Shown one piece after another: positions 1 to 7,868 of a stretch of 35,815 bases of DNA. Numbering within the stretch: position 1 is the stretch's first letter; every line of letters starts with the position of its first letter. The notes under the pieces were generated by a model. The model did no database searches and was not told the origin of the DNA. It worked only from the letters and a program-made list of their open reading frames with translations. The position numbers and the translations under genes are program-made. This stretch comes from Clostridia bacterium (GTDB taxonomy: Bacteria; Bacillota; Clostridia; Oscillospirales; CAG-272), in assembly GCA_017453305.1 (NCBI GenBank), contig JAFTKJ010000048.1:1-35815 (forward strand), in the 5' to 3' direction.

Positions 1-171
1 ACGATGCGAGATCAGATACGTGCCGATATTGATGCTGTGGCTAATAATGAATTTCTTTCCAAGAACTTTTACAACCGTATGCGAAGCCTCGGTTATACCT
101 TTGAGCGCCGAGGACAATACCTCCGCATCAAGCCATATGGCTATATTGTCCTATCATTTGACTGCGCTTTC
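1..171 (+). pseudogene. Relaxase (MobA/VirD2-like) C-terminal remnant, partial
   Basis: The frame open from base 1 reads TMRDQIRADIDAV, then NRMRSLGYTFERRGQYLRIKP, ending at a TGA at 169-171. The 'LREQIRADID...' stretch followed by 'mrxLGYxxxRxGxYxxxKPPG' is characteristic of the region behind the nuclease domain of mobilisation relaxases of Firmicutes plasmids and integrative elements. After 'RIKP' the expected proline/glycine-rich continuation is lost and the frame stops about 12 codons later, so this is a truncated copy. The 5' part lies outside the window. It suggests a decayed or rearranged mobilisable element at the left edge. The family call rests on motif memory only. Confidence 0.55.
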
Positions 172-286
172 TGAAACCGAAAACGATAGCAGTCATAAAG
201 AAAAAATAATTAAAATATTGGACATTCTTTTCGAGGGAAATGAGAGCGACTTCATTTCCAAAATTCGTCGAAAAGCATCCAAGTAA
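20..286 (+). CDS. Unassigned short reading frame overlapping the relaxase remnant
   Basis: An 88-codon frame in the second phase. Its first 40 or so codons overlap the relaxase-like frame and read like out-of-frame noise, whereas the last 50 codons (about 137-286: HMAILSYHLTALSETE, then a Lys/Glu-rich helix ending ISKIRRKASK) look like genuine protein and are AT-rich. Two readings are possible: the relaxase frame shifts near base 145 into this phase, or two unrelated gene ends were joined by a deletion. I do not recognise the C-terminal part and give it no function. A strong terminator follows directly. Confidence 0.3.
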   Translation: MPILMLWLIMNFFPRTFTTVCEASVIPLSAEDNTSASSHMAILSYHLTALSETENDSSHKEKIIKILDILFEGNESDFISKIRRKASK

Positions 287-292
287 TTACTC

Positions 293-321
293 GCCCCGCC
301 TCGTGCGGGGCTTCTTCTTTC
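293..321 (+). terminator. Rho-independent terminator after the left-edge remnant
   Basis: GCCCCGC (293-299) pairs with GCGGGGC (305-311) over a short loop and is followed by a pyrimidine-rich TTCTTCTTTCT tract. It lies just behind the stop at 286 on the plus strand. Confidence 0.75.
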
Positions 322-329
322 TGTGTATG

Positions 330-361
330 AAAAAAGCCACCACTTCAAAAAGTGATGGCTA
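330..361 (-). terminator. Rho-independent terminator of the radA unit
   Basis: AGCCACCACTT (335-345) pairs with AAGTGATGGCT (350-360), with one mismatch-type pair. On the minus strand the stem is followed by a TTTTTTC run, so it terminates transcription coming from radA, whose stop is at 413. Confidence 0.75.
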
Positions 362-412
362 ATTTTAATGTTACCGCTGATTTTGTAAGTCCTCGGCTCA
401 CCTGTTTTTTAC

Positions 413-1801
413 TTATTCTTTCTCCGCTTTCATCATATTCAAAACCTCGTAAATGCCGCGGATGGGAATGATATTGATTCCCTCAACCTCGATCTTGCGC
501 TTTTCCACGTTGCGGTAGGGAACAATGGCATGCTTGAAGCCCAGGCGTGCCGCCTCCTTGACGCGTTGCTCGATGTTGGATACCGCACGGCACTCTCCCG
601 CAAGTCCCAATTCGCCCACGGCGATCAGATCGTCGGGAATGATGCGGTCGGTCAAGGAGGAAATCAATGCCATGGCAACCGAAACGTCGGATGCGGGCTC
701 GTCCAGATGCAAGCCGCCAATGACGTTGAGATAAACGTCGTTTTGGTAAAATTTCAAGCCAAGACGCTTTTCCAGCACCGCTATAATCAGGCACATGCGG
801 TTGTAGTCGATACCGTTTGTGGTACGGCGCGGAGCAGGGAAGGCGGTGGGGGTAACAAGTGCCTGAATTTCGGCAATCAGGGGGCGTGTGCCCTCCATGG
901 TACACACGGCACAGTTGCCCGAAATGTTTTTCGGTCTACCTGCCAAAAGCATTTTTGAGGGGTTGTCCACCTCCAAAAGTCCCTTGTCGGTCATTTCAAA
1001 AACACCGATCTCATTGGTCGATCCGTAACGGTTTTTGATGGCGCGAATGATACGGTAGGATTGCTGTCTTTCCCCCTCAAAGTAGAGCACGGCGTCCACC
1101 ATGTGCTCCAGCACCTTGGGACCTGCAATGCTTCCTTCCTTGTTGACGTGCCCGACCATGATCACAGAGATCCCCTCAGCCTTTGCCTTGTTGATAAAGG
1201 AGAGCGCGGTTTCCTTGACCTGCGTGACGCTTCCCGGGGTGGAATTGACCGTGGAAGAATAGATGGTTTGAATGGAGTCGACAATCATGACATCGGGCTT
1301 GATCTTGTCGCTTTCCTTTAAGATGTTCTCAATAGAGGTTTCCGTGAGAATAAAGAGGGAATTGCCCACAACCCCCAATCGCTTTGCACGGAGCTTGAGC
1401 TGACCGCCCGATTCCTCACCCGAAATGTAAAGCACGCGGCGGCTTTCGCCAAGTGCATCGCAGATCTGCATCAACAGCGTGGATTTACCAATGCCGGGCT
1501 CGCCCGAGAGGAGCACGACCGAGCCATGCACCAAGCCGCCGCCCAGCACGCGGTCCAATTCATTCAGCCCCGTGGAGCGACGCATGTAATCGGGAATTTC
1601 CAATTCTGTAAAGCCGACGGCGTGATTGTCACCAATCGACGGGATCATACTGACGCGCTTGGGTGACGACGCGGCGGGAGCGACCTCCTGCACGTCCTCC
1701 ACAAAGGCATTCCAAGCACCGCAGGAGGGGCATTTTCCCATCCATTTGGCGGTCTTGTATTCACATTCCGAGCAGATATAAAACGTTTTTAAGCCTTTCA
1801 T
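413..1801 (-). CDS. radA: DNA repair protein RadA (Sms)
   Basis: A 462-residue RecA-related ATPase/helicase that helps branch migration and processing of recombination intermediates. Residues in order: N-terminal C4 zinc finger (Cys10, 13, 24, 27), Walker A GEPGIGKST (100-108), a Walker B-like VMIVDSIQT (about 171-179), the RadA-specific KNRYG motif (256-260), and a C-terminal Lon-protease-like domain. Length is normal for the family. The reading frame stays open upstream to 1957, but ATG 1801 is chosen because an AAGGAG Shine-Dalgarno site lies 6 bases before it (1808-1813) and because family members begin right at this zinc finger. It follows the cwlD-like gene on the same strand and ends before a terminator. 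Confidence 0.95.
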   Translation of the reverse strand: MKGLKTFYICSECEYKTAKWMGKCPSCGAWNAFVEDVQEVAPAASSPKRVSMIPSIGDNHAVGFTELEIPDYMRRSTGLNELDRVLGGGLVHGSVVLLSGEPGIGKSTLLMQICDALGESRRVLYISGEESGGQLKLRAKRLGVVGNSLFILTETSIENILKESDKIKPDVMIVDSIQTIYSSTVNSTPGSVTQVKETALSFINKAKAEGISVIMVGHVNKEGSIAGPKVLEHMVDAVLYFEGERQQSYRIIRAIKNRYGSTNEIGVFEMTDKGLLEVDNPSKMLLAGRPKNISGNCAVCTMEGTRPLIAEIQALVTPTAFPAPRRTTNGIDYNRMCLIIAVLEKRLGLKFYQNDVYLNVIGGLHLDEPASDVSVAMALISSLTDRIIPDDLIAVGELGLAGECRAVSNIEQRVKEAARLGFKHAIVPYRNVEKRKIEVEGINIIPIRGIYEVLNMMKAEKE

Positions 1802-1883
1802 CCTTTGCTCCTTCTTCCGTATTCTGCTCTTATTATACAGCATCCGTGCTTTTTTTGCAAGTCCTTTTTTCAAATGCTTTGGA

Positions 1884-2612
1884 TCAATTTTGCATTCTGC
1901 TTTCCAGAATGGATGCAACAAGCACCAGAGCCAATTGAGCACGGTATTCTTCATCATTTAATTGCCTTGCTTCTTCGGGATTGGAAAGAAAACCGCACTC
2001 CACCAAAATGGCAGGGCATTCCAGCTGCCGCAAAAGATAGATCGTTCCATTTGACGGTTTGATTCGGCGCGCGTTTTGCGGTTGCAGGGCTTTTATATTG
2101 GTTTGAATTCTTTGGGCAAGCCCGATGGATTCCGTATTATTTTCGGAATACCATACCTGTAGCCCCTTGCAGCTTGTAAGTGGGTGTGTATTCATATGAA
2201 TGCTGACAAAGATGCATTCGCCTGCCTCTTGCGCGATCCGCAGGCGCTCAGCCATATCCAGCACCTTTTTTCGCCCTTGGTAATCTGCATTTTTATCGTA
2301 TAGAAGCGTATCTGTCTTTCGTGTATAGACCACGCGGATGCCGTTGGCTTGCAGCATCTCACCAAGCTGTAACGTAAGAGCGAGGTTGAGATCCTTTTCT
2401 ACAATTCCGTCCGCGCTGCCTGCGCCACCGTCCTCACCGCCGTGCCCGGCATCCAAAACCACGGTGAAAGAGGAGGGTATGGTATCGCTTGGTGTGTGCA
2501 CGTCGGTACTTTTTGGCATATGGAACGTTGAGATCACGCTTATGGTTGTGCATAAAACGCTCAGAAGCAGTAGATGTGTTGTAAACGAAATTAAGAAACG
2601 TCGTTTTTTCAT
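1884..2612 (-). CDS. cwlD: N-acetylmuramoyl-L-alanine amidase, CwlD-like (Amidase_3)
   Basis: A 242-residue zinc amidase that cleaves between N-acetylmuramic acid and the stem peptide. Residues 7-30 form one hydrophobic N-terminal helix (signal peptide or anchor), so the enzyme acts outside the cytoplasmic membrane. Amidase_3 motifs: VVLDAGHGGEDGG with the zinc His at about 57, the Glu in GIVEKDL, the second His in FVSIHMNTH, and the catalytic Glu in ILVECGFLSN. Size and single-domain layout match CwlD, which helps make muramic-delta-lactam in spore cortex, but a vegetative amidase is possible. Start is uncertain: an AAGGA site (2627-2631) lies 14 bases before ATG 2612 and only 2 before GTG 2624. 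radA follows 82 bases downstream. Confidence 0.85.
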   Translation of the reverse strand: MKKRRFLISFTTHLLLLSVLCTTISVISTFHMPKSTDVHTPSDTIPSSFTVVLDAGHGGEDGGAGSADGIVEKDLNLALTLQLGEMLQANGIRVVYTRKTDTLLYDKNADYQGRKKVLDMAERLRIAQEAGECIFVSIHMNTHPLTSCKGLQVWYSENNTESIGLAQRIQTNIKALQPQNARRIKPSNGTIYLLRQLECPAILVECGFLSNPEEARQLNDEEYRAQLALVLVASILESRMQN

Positions 2613-2696
2613 TGCTTGGTGCACCGTCCTTCAAAATGCTTTGATCGCTCGTCGTGGGATGTATCATGTGCCCTTTGGCACCATCGGGATAAGTAA

Positions 2697-2725
2697 AAAT
2701 ATGCATAAAAAGTGAAGAATATTCA
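2697..2725 (-). promoter_or_regulatory. Tentative sporulation-type (SigF/SigG-like) promoter for the cwlD-like gene
   Basis: On the minus strand TGAATA (2720-2725) is followed 16 bases later by CATATTT (2697-2703). This resembles the forespore sigma consensus, but the end of the -10 element deviates. No good SigA promoter was seen on this strand in the divergent gap. The region is AT-rich, so chance is a real alternative. Confidence 0.2.
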
Positions 2726-2734
2726 TTTTTACTG

Positions 2735-2762
2735 TTGACATTTGTTAAAAAATATGTATAAT
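2735..2762 (+). promoter_or_regulatory. SigA-type promoter of the nusB operon
   Basis: TTGACA (2735-2740), 16-base spacer, TATAAT (2757-2762): both hexamers match consensus. Transcription should begin near 2769, which rules out the upstream in-frame ATG codons at 2767 and 2770 as the nusB start. Confidence 0.85.
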
Positions 2763-2844
2763 ATATATGATGGGTTATTATGCGGTCTTATGTCCGATCA
2801 GGGCGAAAAAACTTGCCGCAGAAAAGAAAGGATCTTGCAAGCAT

Positions 2845-3264
2845 ATGGCAGCAATGACAAGAAAAGAAGCCAGAGCAGAAGCATTTCGTCTGCTTTTTGA
2901 AACGGAGTTCCGTACCGATGCTTCCCCCGAGGAGGTCTACGCACTTTCCAAAGAGGAGCGTGAGTTTGCAGAGGACGATTACATCCGCACCGTATATTTC
3001 GGCGTGCGTGAGCATTTGGAAGAGATAGATGAGATCATCGTTCGGCATTCCAACGGTTGGAAACCGAGCCGCATCACTCCCATTTCTCGCAGTGCGATCC
3101 GCTTGTGCATTTACGAAATGAAATATATGGACGAGATACCAAATGCGGTTTCCATCAACGAGGCGATCGAATTGGTCAAAACCTTTGACGATTTGAAAAT
3201 GCGCACCTTTGTCAACGGCGTTTTGCACGGAGCAAAGACCGAACTGGAAGAAGCAGGCGTATGA
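2845..3264 (+). CDS. nusB: Transcription antitermination protein NusB
   Basis: A 139-residue all-helical RNA-binding protein that works with NusE (S10) on boxA for rRNA antitermination. It begins MAAMTRKEARAEAFRLLFE, the standard NusB opening, and carries the C-terminal signature AVSINEAIELVKTF followed by FVNGVL. The open frame extends to 2767, but the promoter -10 box lies at 2757-2762 and the AAAGGA site (2827-2832) serves ATG 2845; ATG 2854 is an alternative. Length then equals the family norm. It is the first gene of the operon, and its stop overlaps the next start (ATGA). Confidence 0.93.
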   Translation: MAAMTRKEARAEAFRLLFETEFRTDASPEEVYALSKEEREFAEDDYIRTVYFGVREHLEEIDEIIVRHSNGWKPSRITPISRSAIRLCIYEMKYMDEIPNAVSINEAIELVKTFDDLKMRTFVNGVLHGAKTELEEAGV

Positions 3265-4211
3265 CGAACTGCTTTGTGGGGATCGATACCAGCAACTACA
3301 CCACCTCTGCGGCTGTTTGTACCGAGAAGGGGGATGTCGTTGCCAATTTTAAGATCCCTTTGCCGGTAAAGCCGGGCGAGTGTGGATTGCGGCAGAGCGA
3401 CGCAGTGTTTGCTCACGTCAAAAATCTGCCCGTGATCATGCAACGGCTGAAATTCTTTTTGCACGAAGCATATCGCCCAGTGGCGATCGGTGTATCCGCG
3501 CGTCCGCGTGAAGTGGACGGCTCTTACATGCCATGCTTTTTGTCCGGTGTCGCCGCGGCTGAGGCGTTTGCCGCAGGCTTGGATATTCCGTTGTTGCAAT
3601 TTTCGCACCAGGACGGGCATATCATGGCGGCGGCGTATTCCGCAGGGGTAGGCAAAGAGGTCCTCGGCTCCCGTTTTGCCGCGTTTCACGTTTCGGGCGG
3701 AACGACCGAGGTTTTGATCGCAGAGCCAAAAGCATGTGGCTTTTCGGCGACCTTAAAGGCGCAAACGCAGGATATCAACGCAGGACAAGCCATTGACCGT
3801 GTGGGTGTTATGCTGGGGTTGCAATTTCCTTGTGGAAAAGAGCTTGAGGCTTTAGCGTTGAAGAATATGAAAAAAATTCCAAAGCCGCGTATCTGTGTCA
3901 GGAATGGATGCTGTAATCTGTCGGGACTTCAGAACCTTGCGCAAAAGCTTTGGGAGGAGAGTGGGGATGCCCCTCTTGTTGCGGCATACACGTTGGAGTT
4001 CGTGGGGGCAACACTTTTGGAAATGACCGCACAGCTGGATCAGCAAATTCCGGGACTTCCGATCATATATGCCGGCGGAGTGATGAGCAACCGTCACCTG
4101 CAGGAGCTACTCTCACGTCGTAGCAATACCTATTTTGCCGAACCGCAGTTTTCCTCCGATAATGCTGCCGGGATCTCTCTGCTTTGCAGACGGCAAATGA
4201 GGGAAGATTAA
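3261..4211 (+). CDS. TsaD/Kae1-like protein (peptidase M22 family paralogue)
   Basis: A 316-residue ASKHA-fold protein related to TsaD, the subunit that transfers threonylcarbamoyl to A37 of ANN-decoding tRNAs. Visible motifs: N-terminal phosphate loop FVGIDTSNYTTSAAV (5-19), the metal-binding HxxxH as HQDGH (His116, His120), HVSGGTTEVL (about 143-152) and a C-terminal YAGGVMSNR. It is shorter than typical TsaD (about 340) and the sequence around the HxxxH motif is divergent. Many Clostridia carry such a second copy next to nusB/xseA besides the true tsaD in a tsaB/tsaE context, so I call it a paralogue and leave the gene symbol empty. It overlaps nusB by four bases, suggesting translational coupling. 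Confidence 0.75.
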   Translation: MTNCFVGIDTSNYTTSAAVCTEKGDVVANFKIPLPVKPGECGLRQSDAVFAHVKNLPVIMQRLKFFLHEAYRPVAIGVSARPREVDGSYMPCFLSGVAAAEAFAAGLDIPLLQFSHQDGHIMAAAYSAGVGKEVLGSRFAAFHVSGGTTEVLIAEPKACGFSATLKAQTQDINAGQAIDRVGVMLGLQFPCGKELEALALKNMKKIPKPRICVRNGCCNLSGLQNLAQKLWEESGDAPLVAAYTLEFVGATLLEMTAQLDQQIPGLPIIYAGGVMSNRHLQELLSRRSNTYFAEPQFSSDNAAGISLLCRRQMRED

Positions 4212-4232
4212 CAACAAAGAAAGGAGCGCATC

Positions 4233-5441
4233 ATGCAGCAAGACAGAAGAACGTTGTCCGTAACGCAGTTGAATGAATACTTAAAAATGCTGCTGGACGG
4301 CGATCGTGTTCTTTCCAGCGTATGGGTGCGCGGTGAAATATCAAACTTTAAGCTGTATCCCTCGGGGCATGCGTATTTTACCTTAAAAGATCCAACGGGA
4401 CAGCTGAAATCGGTCATGTTTCGCTCTCATGCTTCACGACTTGTGTTTTTGCCTACGGATGGAATGCGTGTGATTGCACATGGAAACGTGTCGGTTTACG
4501 AATCGAGCGGACAGTACCAGCTTTACGTGGACGAGCTTCAACCCGATGGGGCAGGCTCACTTGCCCTGCAATTTGAACAATTGAAGCAACGCCTGGCGGC
4601 GGAGGGGCTTTTTGACGAGGCTCGAAAAAAGCCGTTGCCCGCAATTCCGTGGCGTATAGGGGTAATCACGTCCCCCGCAGGTGCAGCTGTGCACGACATC
4701 AAAAATGTGTTGGGCAGACGCTTTCCGGCGGCAGAGATGATCTTATTTCCGTCGGCTGTGCAAGGTGCAGATGCACCAATGCAGCTGATTGCGGGAATTG
4801 AATTTTTCTCGATCACAAGGCTTGTCGACGTGATCATCATCGGTCGCGGCGGAGGCTCTGCCGAGGATCTTTGGGCATTCAATGACGAAGCACTTGCGCG
4901 TGCCGTTGCGGCGTGCCCGATCCCGGTGATTTCGGCGGTGGGGCACGAAAGTGATTTTACAATCTGCGATTTTGTTGCCGATCGGCGTGCTCCCACGCCA
5001 AGTGCAGCTGCAGAGCTGGCAGTTCCCGAGCATCTTGAGCTGTTGCATAGGTTAGCTGTCTCGGGTCAGCGTATGCAAACGTTGATGGAGAACAGATTGG
5101 CGCAAGAATCGCGCGTTCTGAGACAAATCGCGCAATCCCGTGTATTTACCTCAACAGATCGTCTTTTGGACAGTTACCGCATGCGCGTGGCAGAGGCTGA
5201 TGCGAACCTTGAGCGCGCGAAGGAGCAATGGATGACCAAGCATCGTAACACACTTGCCTCTCTTGCGGGAAGGTTGGAGGCGTTGAATCCCTTGTCGGTG
5301 CTTGCTCGCGGATATGCCGCAGTCAGCATGGATGGGAAAACGGTTACGAGTGCAGATGAATTAAAGCCTTGCAATGTGATTGACGTCCGATTTGCGGATG
5401 GCGTTGTATATGCCTCGGTTTTGGATGAGAAGGAGAATTAG
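4233..5441 (+). CDS. xseA: Exodeoxyribonuclease VII large subunit
   Basis: A 402-residue catalytic subunit of exonuclease VII, which degrades single-stranded DNA from both ends into oligonucleotides. It has an N-terminal OB-fold (SVTQLNEYLKMLLDGD, then SNFKLYPSGHAYFTLKD), the central catalytic domain with IGVITSPAGAAVHDI and the signature GRGGGSAEDLWAFNDE, a coiled-coil segment (about 265-345) and a C-terminal ALNPLSVLARGYA motif. Length is normal. An AAGGAG site precedes ATG 4233. The small subunit follows at once, as is usual. Confidence 0.95.
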   Translation: MQQDRRTLSVTQLNEYLKMLLDGDRVLSSVWVRGEISNFKLYPSGHAYFTLKDPTGQLKSVMFRSHASRLVFLPTDGMRVIAHGNVSVYESSGQYQLYVDELQPDGAGSLALQFEQLKQRLAAEGLFDEARKKPLPAIPWRIGVITSPAGAAVHDIKNVLGRRFPAAEMILFPSAVQGADAPMQLIAGIEFFSITRLVDVIIIGRGGGSAEDLWAFNDEALARAVAACPIPVISAVGHESDFTICDFVADRRAPTPSAAAELAVPEHLELLHRLAVSGQRMQTLMENRLAQESRVLRQIAQSRVFTSTDRLLDSYRMRVAEADANLERAKEQWMTKHRNTLASLAGRLEALNPLSVLARGYAAVSMDGKTVTSADELKPCNVIDVRFADGVVYASVLDEKEN

Positions 5442-5442
5442 A

Positions 5443-5682
5443 ATGGCAAAGAAAACGTTGACCTTTGAGGCTTCAATGGAGCGCTTGGAGGAAATTATGC
5501 ATACCCTGGAGGGCGGAAAGGAAAGCCTTGATGATTCCTTGAAGCTTTATGAGGAGGGAATTGGATTGATTCGCGCTTGCACTGCACGTCTGGAAGCGGC
5601 AGAGCAGAAGGTGAAAATGCTGCAAATGAATGAGAGTGGAAACGCGGAGCTGATTGATCTTTCTTTGGAGGAGGAGAAATGA
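5443..5682 (+). CDS. xseB: Exodeoxyribonuclease VII small subunit
   Basis: A 79-residue protein that forms the long helical hairpin bound to XseA. The sequence MAKKTLTFEASMERLEEIM followed by LEGGKESLDDSLKLYEEGI is the standard XseB pattern. The frame extends upstream into xseA, but ATG 5443 has an AAGGAG site at 5430-5435 and gives the normal length. It starts one base after the xseA stop, and its own stop overlaps the ispA start (ATGA). Confidence 0.95.
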   Translation: MAKKTLTFEASMERLEEIMHTLEGGKESLDDSLKLYEEGIGLIRACTARLEAAEQKVKMLQMNESGNAELIDLSLEEEK

Positions 5683-6569
5683 CACCCGAGGTTTTAGAGC
5701 TTTTGATGCATCGAGACACGGTTATGGTGGAGGATGCGTTGAGAAAATATTACGTGGATGAGCCCGGTGTGCGCCGCTTGCTGGAGGCTGAGCAATACAG
5801 CCTTTTTGCGGGAGGAAAGCGCATTCGTCCCATGCTGACCCTAGAGTTTTGCCGTTTGTTTGGCGGTGATGAGGCTGCGGCACTTCCGTTTGCCTGCGCC
5901 GTGGAAATGATTCATACCTATTCTTTGATCCACGATGATCTTCCTTGCATGGATGACGACGATCTGCGTCGCGGAAAGCCGACCAACCACAAGGCTTTTG
6001 GTGAGGCAACGGCAGTATTGGCGGGAGATTCCTTGCTGACGGGCGCTTTTGAAGCTGCCGCCTCCAATACGGAGGTAGGAGCCGAGATCTCGGCTATGGC
6101 GGTTGCGTATCTTGCCAATTGTGCAGGACGCTACGGCATGATCGGTGGACAGATCATGGATCTGGAAGGGGAAGAAAAGCAATTGAGCCTGGACGAGCTG
6201 ATACGCCTGCACTCTATGAAAACGGGAGCTTTGATCGGCGCTTCTGCAGTGCTGGGCGCTTTGGCGGCAGGTGTTTCTTTTCAAGATCCTTGCATGCAGG
6301 ACGTTGTGACGTATTCGGAAAACATCGGTCTTGCATTTCAGATCGTAGACGATATTCTGGATGCCACCGGGGACGCCGACTCTCTTGGAAAAAATGTCGG
6401 TGTGGATTCCAAGCATCAGAAAAATACCTTCCTGAGCTTTTACTCGGTAGAGGAAGCACAGTTTTATGCGGACCGCTTGACGCAGGAGGCAATCACCGCT
6501 TTGCGGAAGTATCCGGAGTCGGATGCGCTTTGTTCCTTGGCGGAATGGCTCTCGACTCGCAAAAAATAA
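5679..6569 (+). CDS. ispA: Polyprenyl synthetase (farnesyl/geranyl diphosphate synthase)
   Basis: A 296-residue trans-isoprenyl diphosphate synthase that condenses IPP with allylic diphosphates, probably giving farnesyl-PP for undecaprenyl-PP and quinone-type lipids. The first aspartate-rich motif is DDLPCMDDDD (86-95), the second DDILD (224-228), with the GGKRIRP substrate-binding segment at about 45-51. Length suits short-chain synthases; product length is not settled by sequence reading alone. It is coupled to xseB by a four-base overlap. Confidence 0.92.
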   Translation: MTPEVLELLMHRDTVMVEDALRKYYVDEPGVRRLLEAEQYSLFAGGKRIRPMLTLEFCRLFGGDEAAALPFACAVEMIHTYSLIHDDLPCMDDDDLRRGKPTNHKAFGEATAVLAGDSLLTGAFEAAASNTEVGAEISAMAVAYLANCAGRYGMIGGQIMDLEGEEKQLSLDELIRLHSMKTGALIGASAVLGALAAGVSFQDPCMQDVVTYSENIGLAFQIVDDILDATGDADSLGKNVGVDSKHQKNTFLSFYSVEEAQFYADRLTQEAITALRKYPESDALCSLAEWLSTRKK

Positions 6570-6587
6570 TTTTTGAAAGGTGATTTT

Positions 6588-7067
6588 ATGAAGCCCTTAG
6601 TTGACTTGTTTACAAATTACTATTTGATGTCTGCGGTCTGTGCGTGGCTGTTGGCACAAATCATCAAGGTATTTACCGGCTTTTTTAAGGATCAGAACTT
6701 TTCGCTTAAAACACTTTTCTTTGGAACCGGTGGCATGCCAAGCTCCCATACGGCGGCTGTGTGCGCGCTTTGCACTGCATGTGCCGTCAGTGATGGATTT
6801 GGCTCTCCCTTGTTTGCTATTTCGGGCGTCCTTTCAATGGTCGTTATGATTGATGCTACGGGAGTTCGTCTGGAAACGGGAAAGCAATCCAGAGCCCTGA
6901 ATTTGATCGTTGAGGAACTGTTCAGCTCCGATCCCGAAAACTTTAATGTAAAATTCAAGGAGTTGATTGGACATACACCTTTACAGGTCGTATGCGGCAT
7001 GCTGACCGGAATTTTGACGGCACTCTTGCTGACGCTTATCCCTGCATTTGGAGTCGTTATTGCATGA
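6588..7067 (+). CDS. Divergent PAP2 family membrane protein (YuiD-like)
   Basis: A 159-residue integral membrane protein of the divergent PAP2 (acid phosphatase/vanadium haloperoxidase-related) family. Motifs: N-terminal hydrophobic helix with LLAQIIKVFTGFF, the family signature GTGGMPSSHTAAVCAL with the conserved SSH, and VMIDATGVRLETGKQ, followed by a C-terminal transmembrane helix. The annotated start is ATG 6588 behind GAAAGG; a TTG at 6573 is in frame but overlaps that ribosome-binding site. The family is often found between ispA and dxs in Clostridia; here it is followed directly by tlyA. The true substrate is unknown. Confidence 0.85.
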   Translation: MKPLVDLFTNYYLMSAVCAWLLAQIIKVFTGFFKDQNFSLKTLFFGTGGMPSSHTAAVCALCTACAVSDGFGSPLFAISGVLSMVVMIDATGVRLETGKQSRALNLIVEELFSSDPENFNVKFKELIGHTPLQVVCGMLTGILTALLLTLIPAFGVVIA

Positions 7068-7855
7068 GAGCGGATCAGTATTTGACAGTGTTTGGTCACG
7101 TGCAAAGCAGAAAGCGTGCGCAAACGCTGATTGAAGAGGGTAACGTTACGATCGATGGCGTTGTGGTGAAAAAATCTTCTCAGCAAATAGCGGACGGCAC
7201 GCACGAAGTACGTGTTGTGGATACGATGCGTTACGTCGGACGTGGCGGATATAAGCTGGAGGGGGCTTTGAAGGCGTTTGGTCTTGACGTCAAGAATGTT
7301 GTTGCGTTAGATATCGGCGCCTCGACGGGGGGATTTACCGATTGCTTGCTCCAACACGGAGCCAAACGCGTTTACGCGGTGGACGCAGGGGATGGGCAAT
7401 TGGTGCCTTCCTTGCGTGAAAATCCGGCGGTTGTCTCCCTGGAGCGCCTCAATGCCCGTGAGCTGACACCGATGCATATTGGCAACGAGCTTGTGGATCT
7501 GATCGTGATGGACGTTTCCTTTATTTCGGCAACTTACATCATTCCGCAGTTTCCGGGGTTGCTTACAGAGGACGGACGTGCCGTTTGCCTGATCAAGCCG
7601 CAATTTGAGGTTGGAAAAGCGATGCTTGGTAAGGGTGGAATCGTCAAGGAGGCATCTGCGCACCGCTTTGCAATCGATCGTGTATGCGACTGTGTGCGTA
7701 CGGTGGGCTTGAACCCCATCGATCTGATTTCTTCTCCCATTACGGGCGGTGACGGAAATCGTGAGTTTTTATTGTTGATACAAAGAAATCAAGTTGATAC
7801 GGCTACGTTGACCGATGCACGCATTCGCGCGGTCTTAAATGGTGCCGGAAGTTGA
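7064..7855 (+). CDS. tlyA: TlyA family rRNA 2'-O-methyltransferase (S4 plus FtsJ domain)
   Basis: A 263-residue protein with an N-terminal S4 RNA-binding domain (MRADQYLTVFGHVQSRKRAQ to about residue 60) and an FtsJ-like Rossmann methyltransferase domain carrying the SAM loop DIGASTGGFTDCLLQ, VMDVSFIS and LIKPQFEVGK. TlyA homologues methylate ribose in 16S/23S rRNA; some are also called hemolysin A. ATG 7064 overlaps the previous stop (ATGA); the longer open frame lies inside the upstream gene. It sits before nadK, argR and recN as in many Clostridia. Confidence 0.93.
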   Translation: MRADQYLTVFGHVQSRKRAQTLIEEGNVTIDGVVVKKSSQQIADGTHEVRVVDTMRYVGRGGYKLEGALKAFGLDVKNVVALDIGASTGGFTDCLLQHGAKRVYAVDAGDGQLVPSLRENPAVVSLERLNARELTPMHIGNELVDLIVMDVSFISATYIIPQFPGLLTEDGRAVCLIKPQFEVGKAMLGKGGIVKEASAHRFAIDRVCDCVRTVGLNPIDLISSPITGGDGNREFLLLIQRNQVDTATLTDARIRAVLNGAGS

Positions 7856-7868
7856 GGAGGTGATGAAG

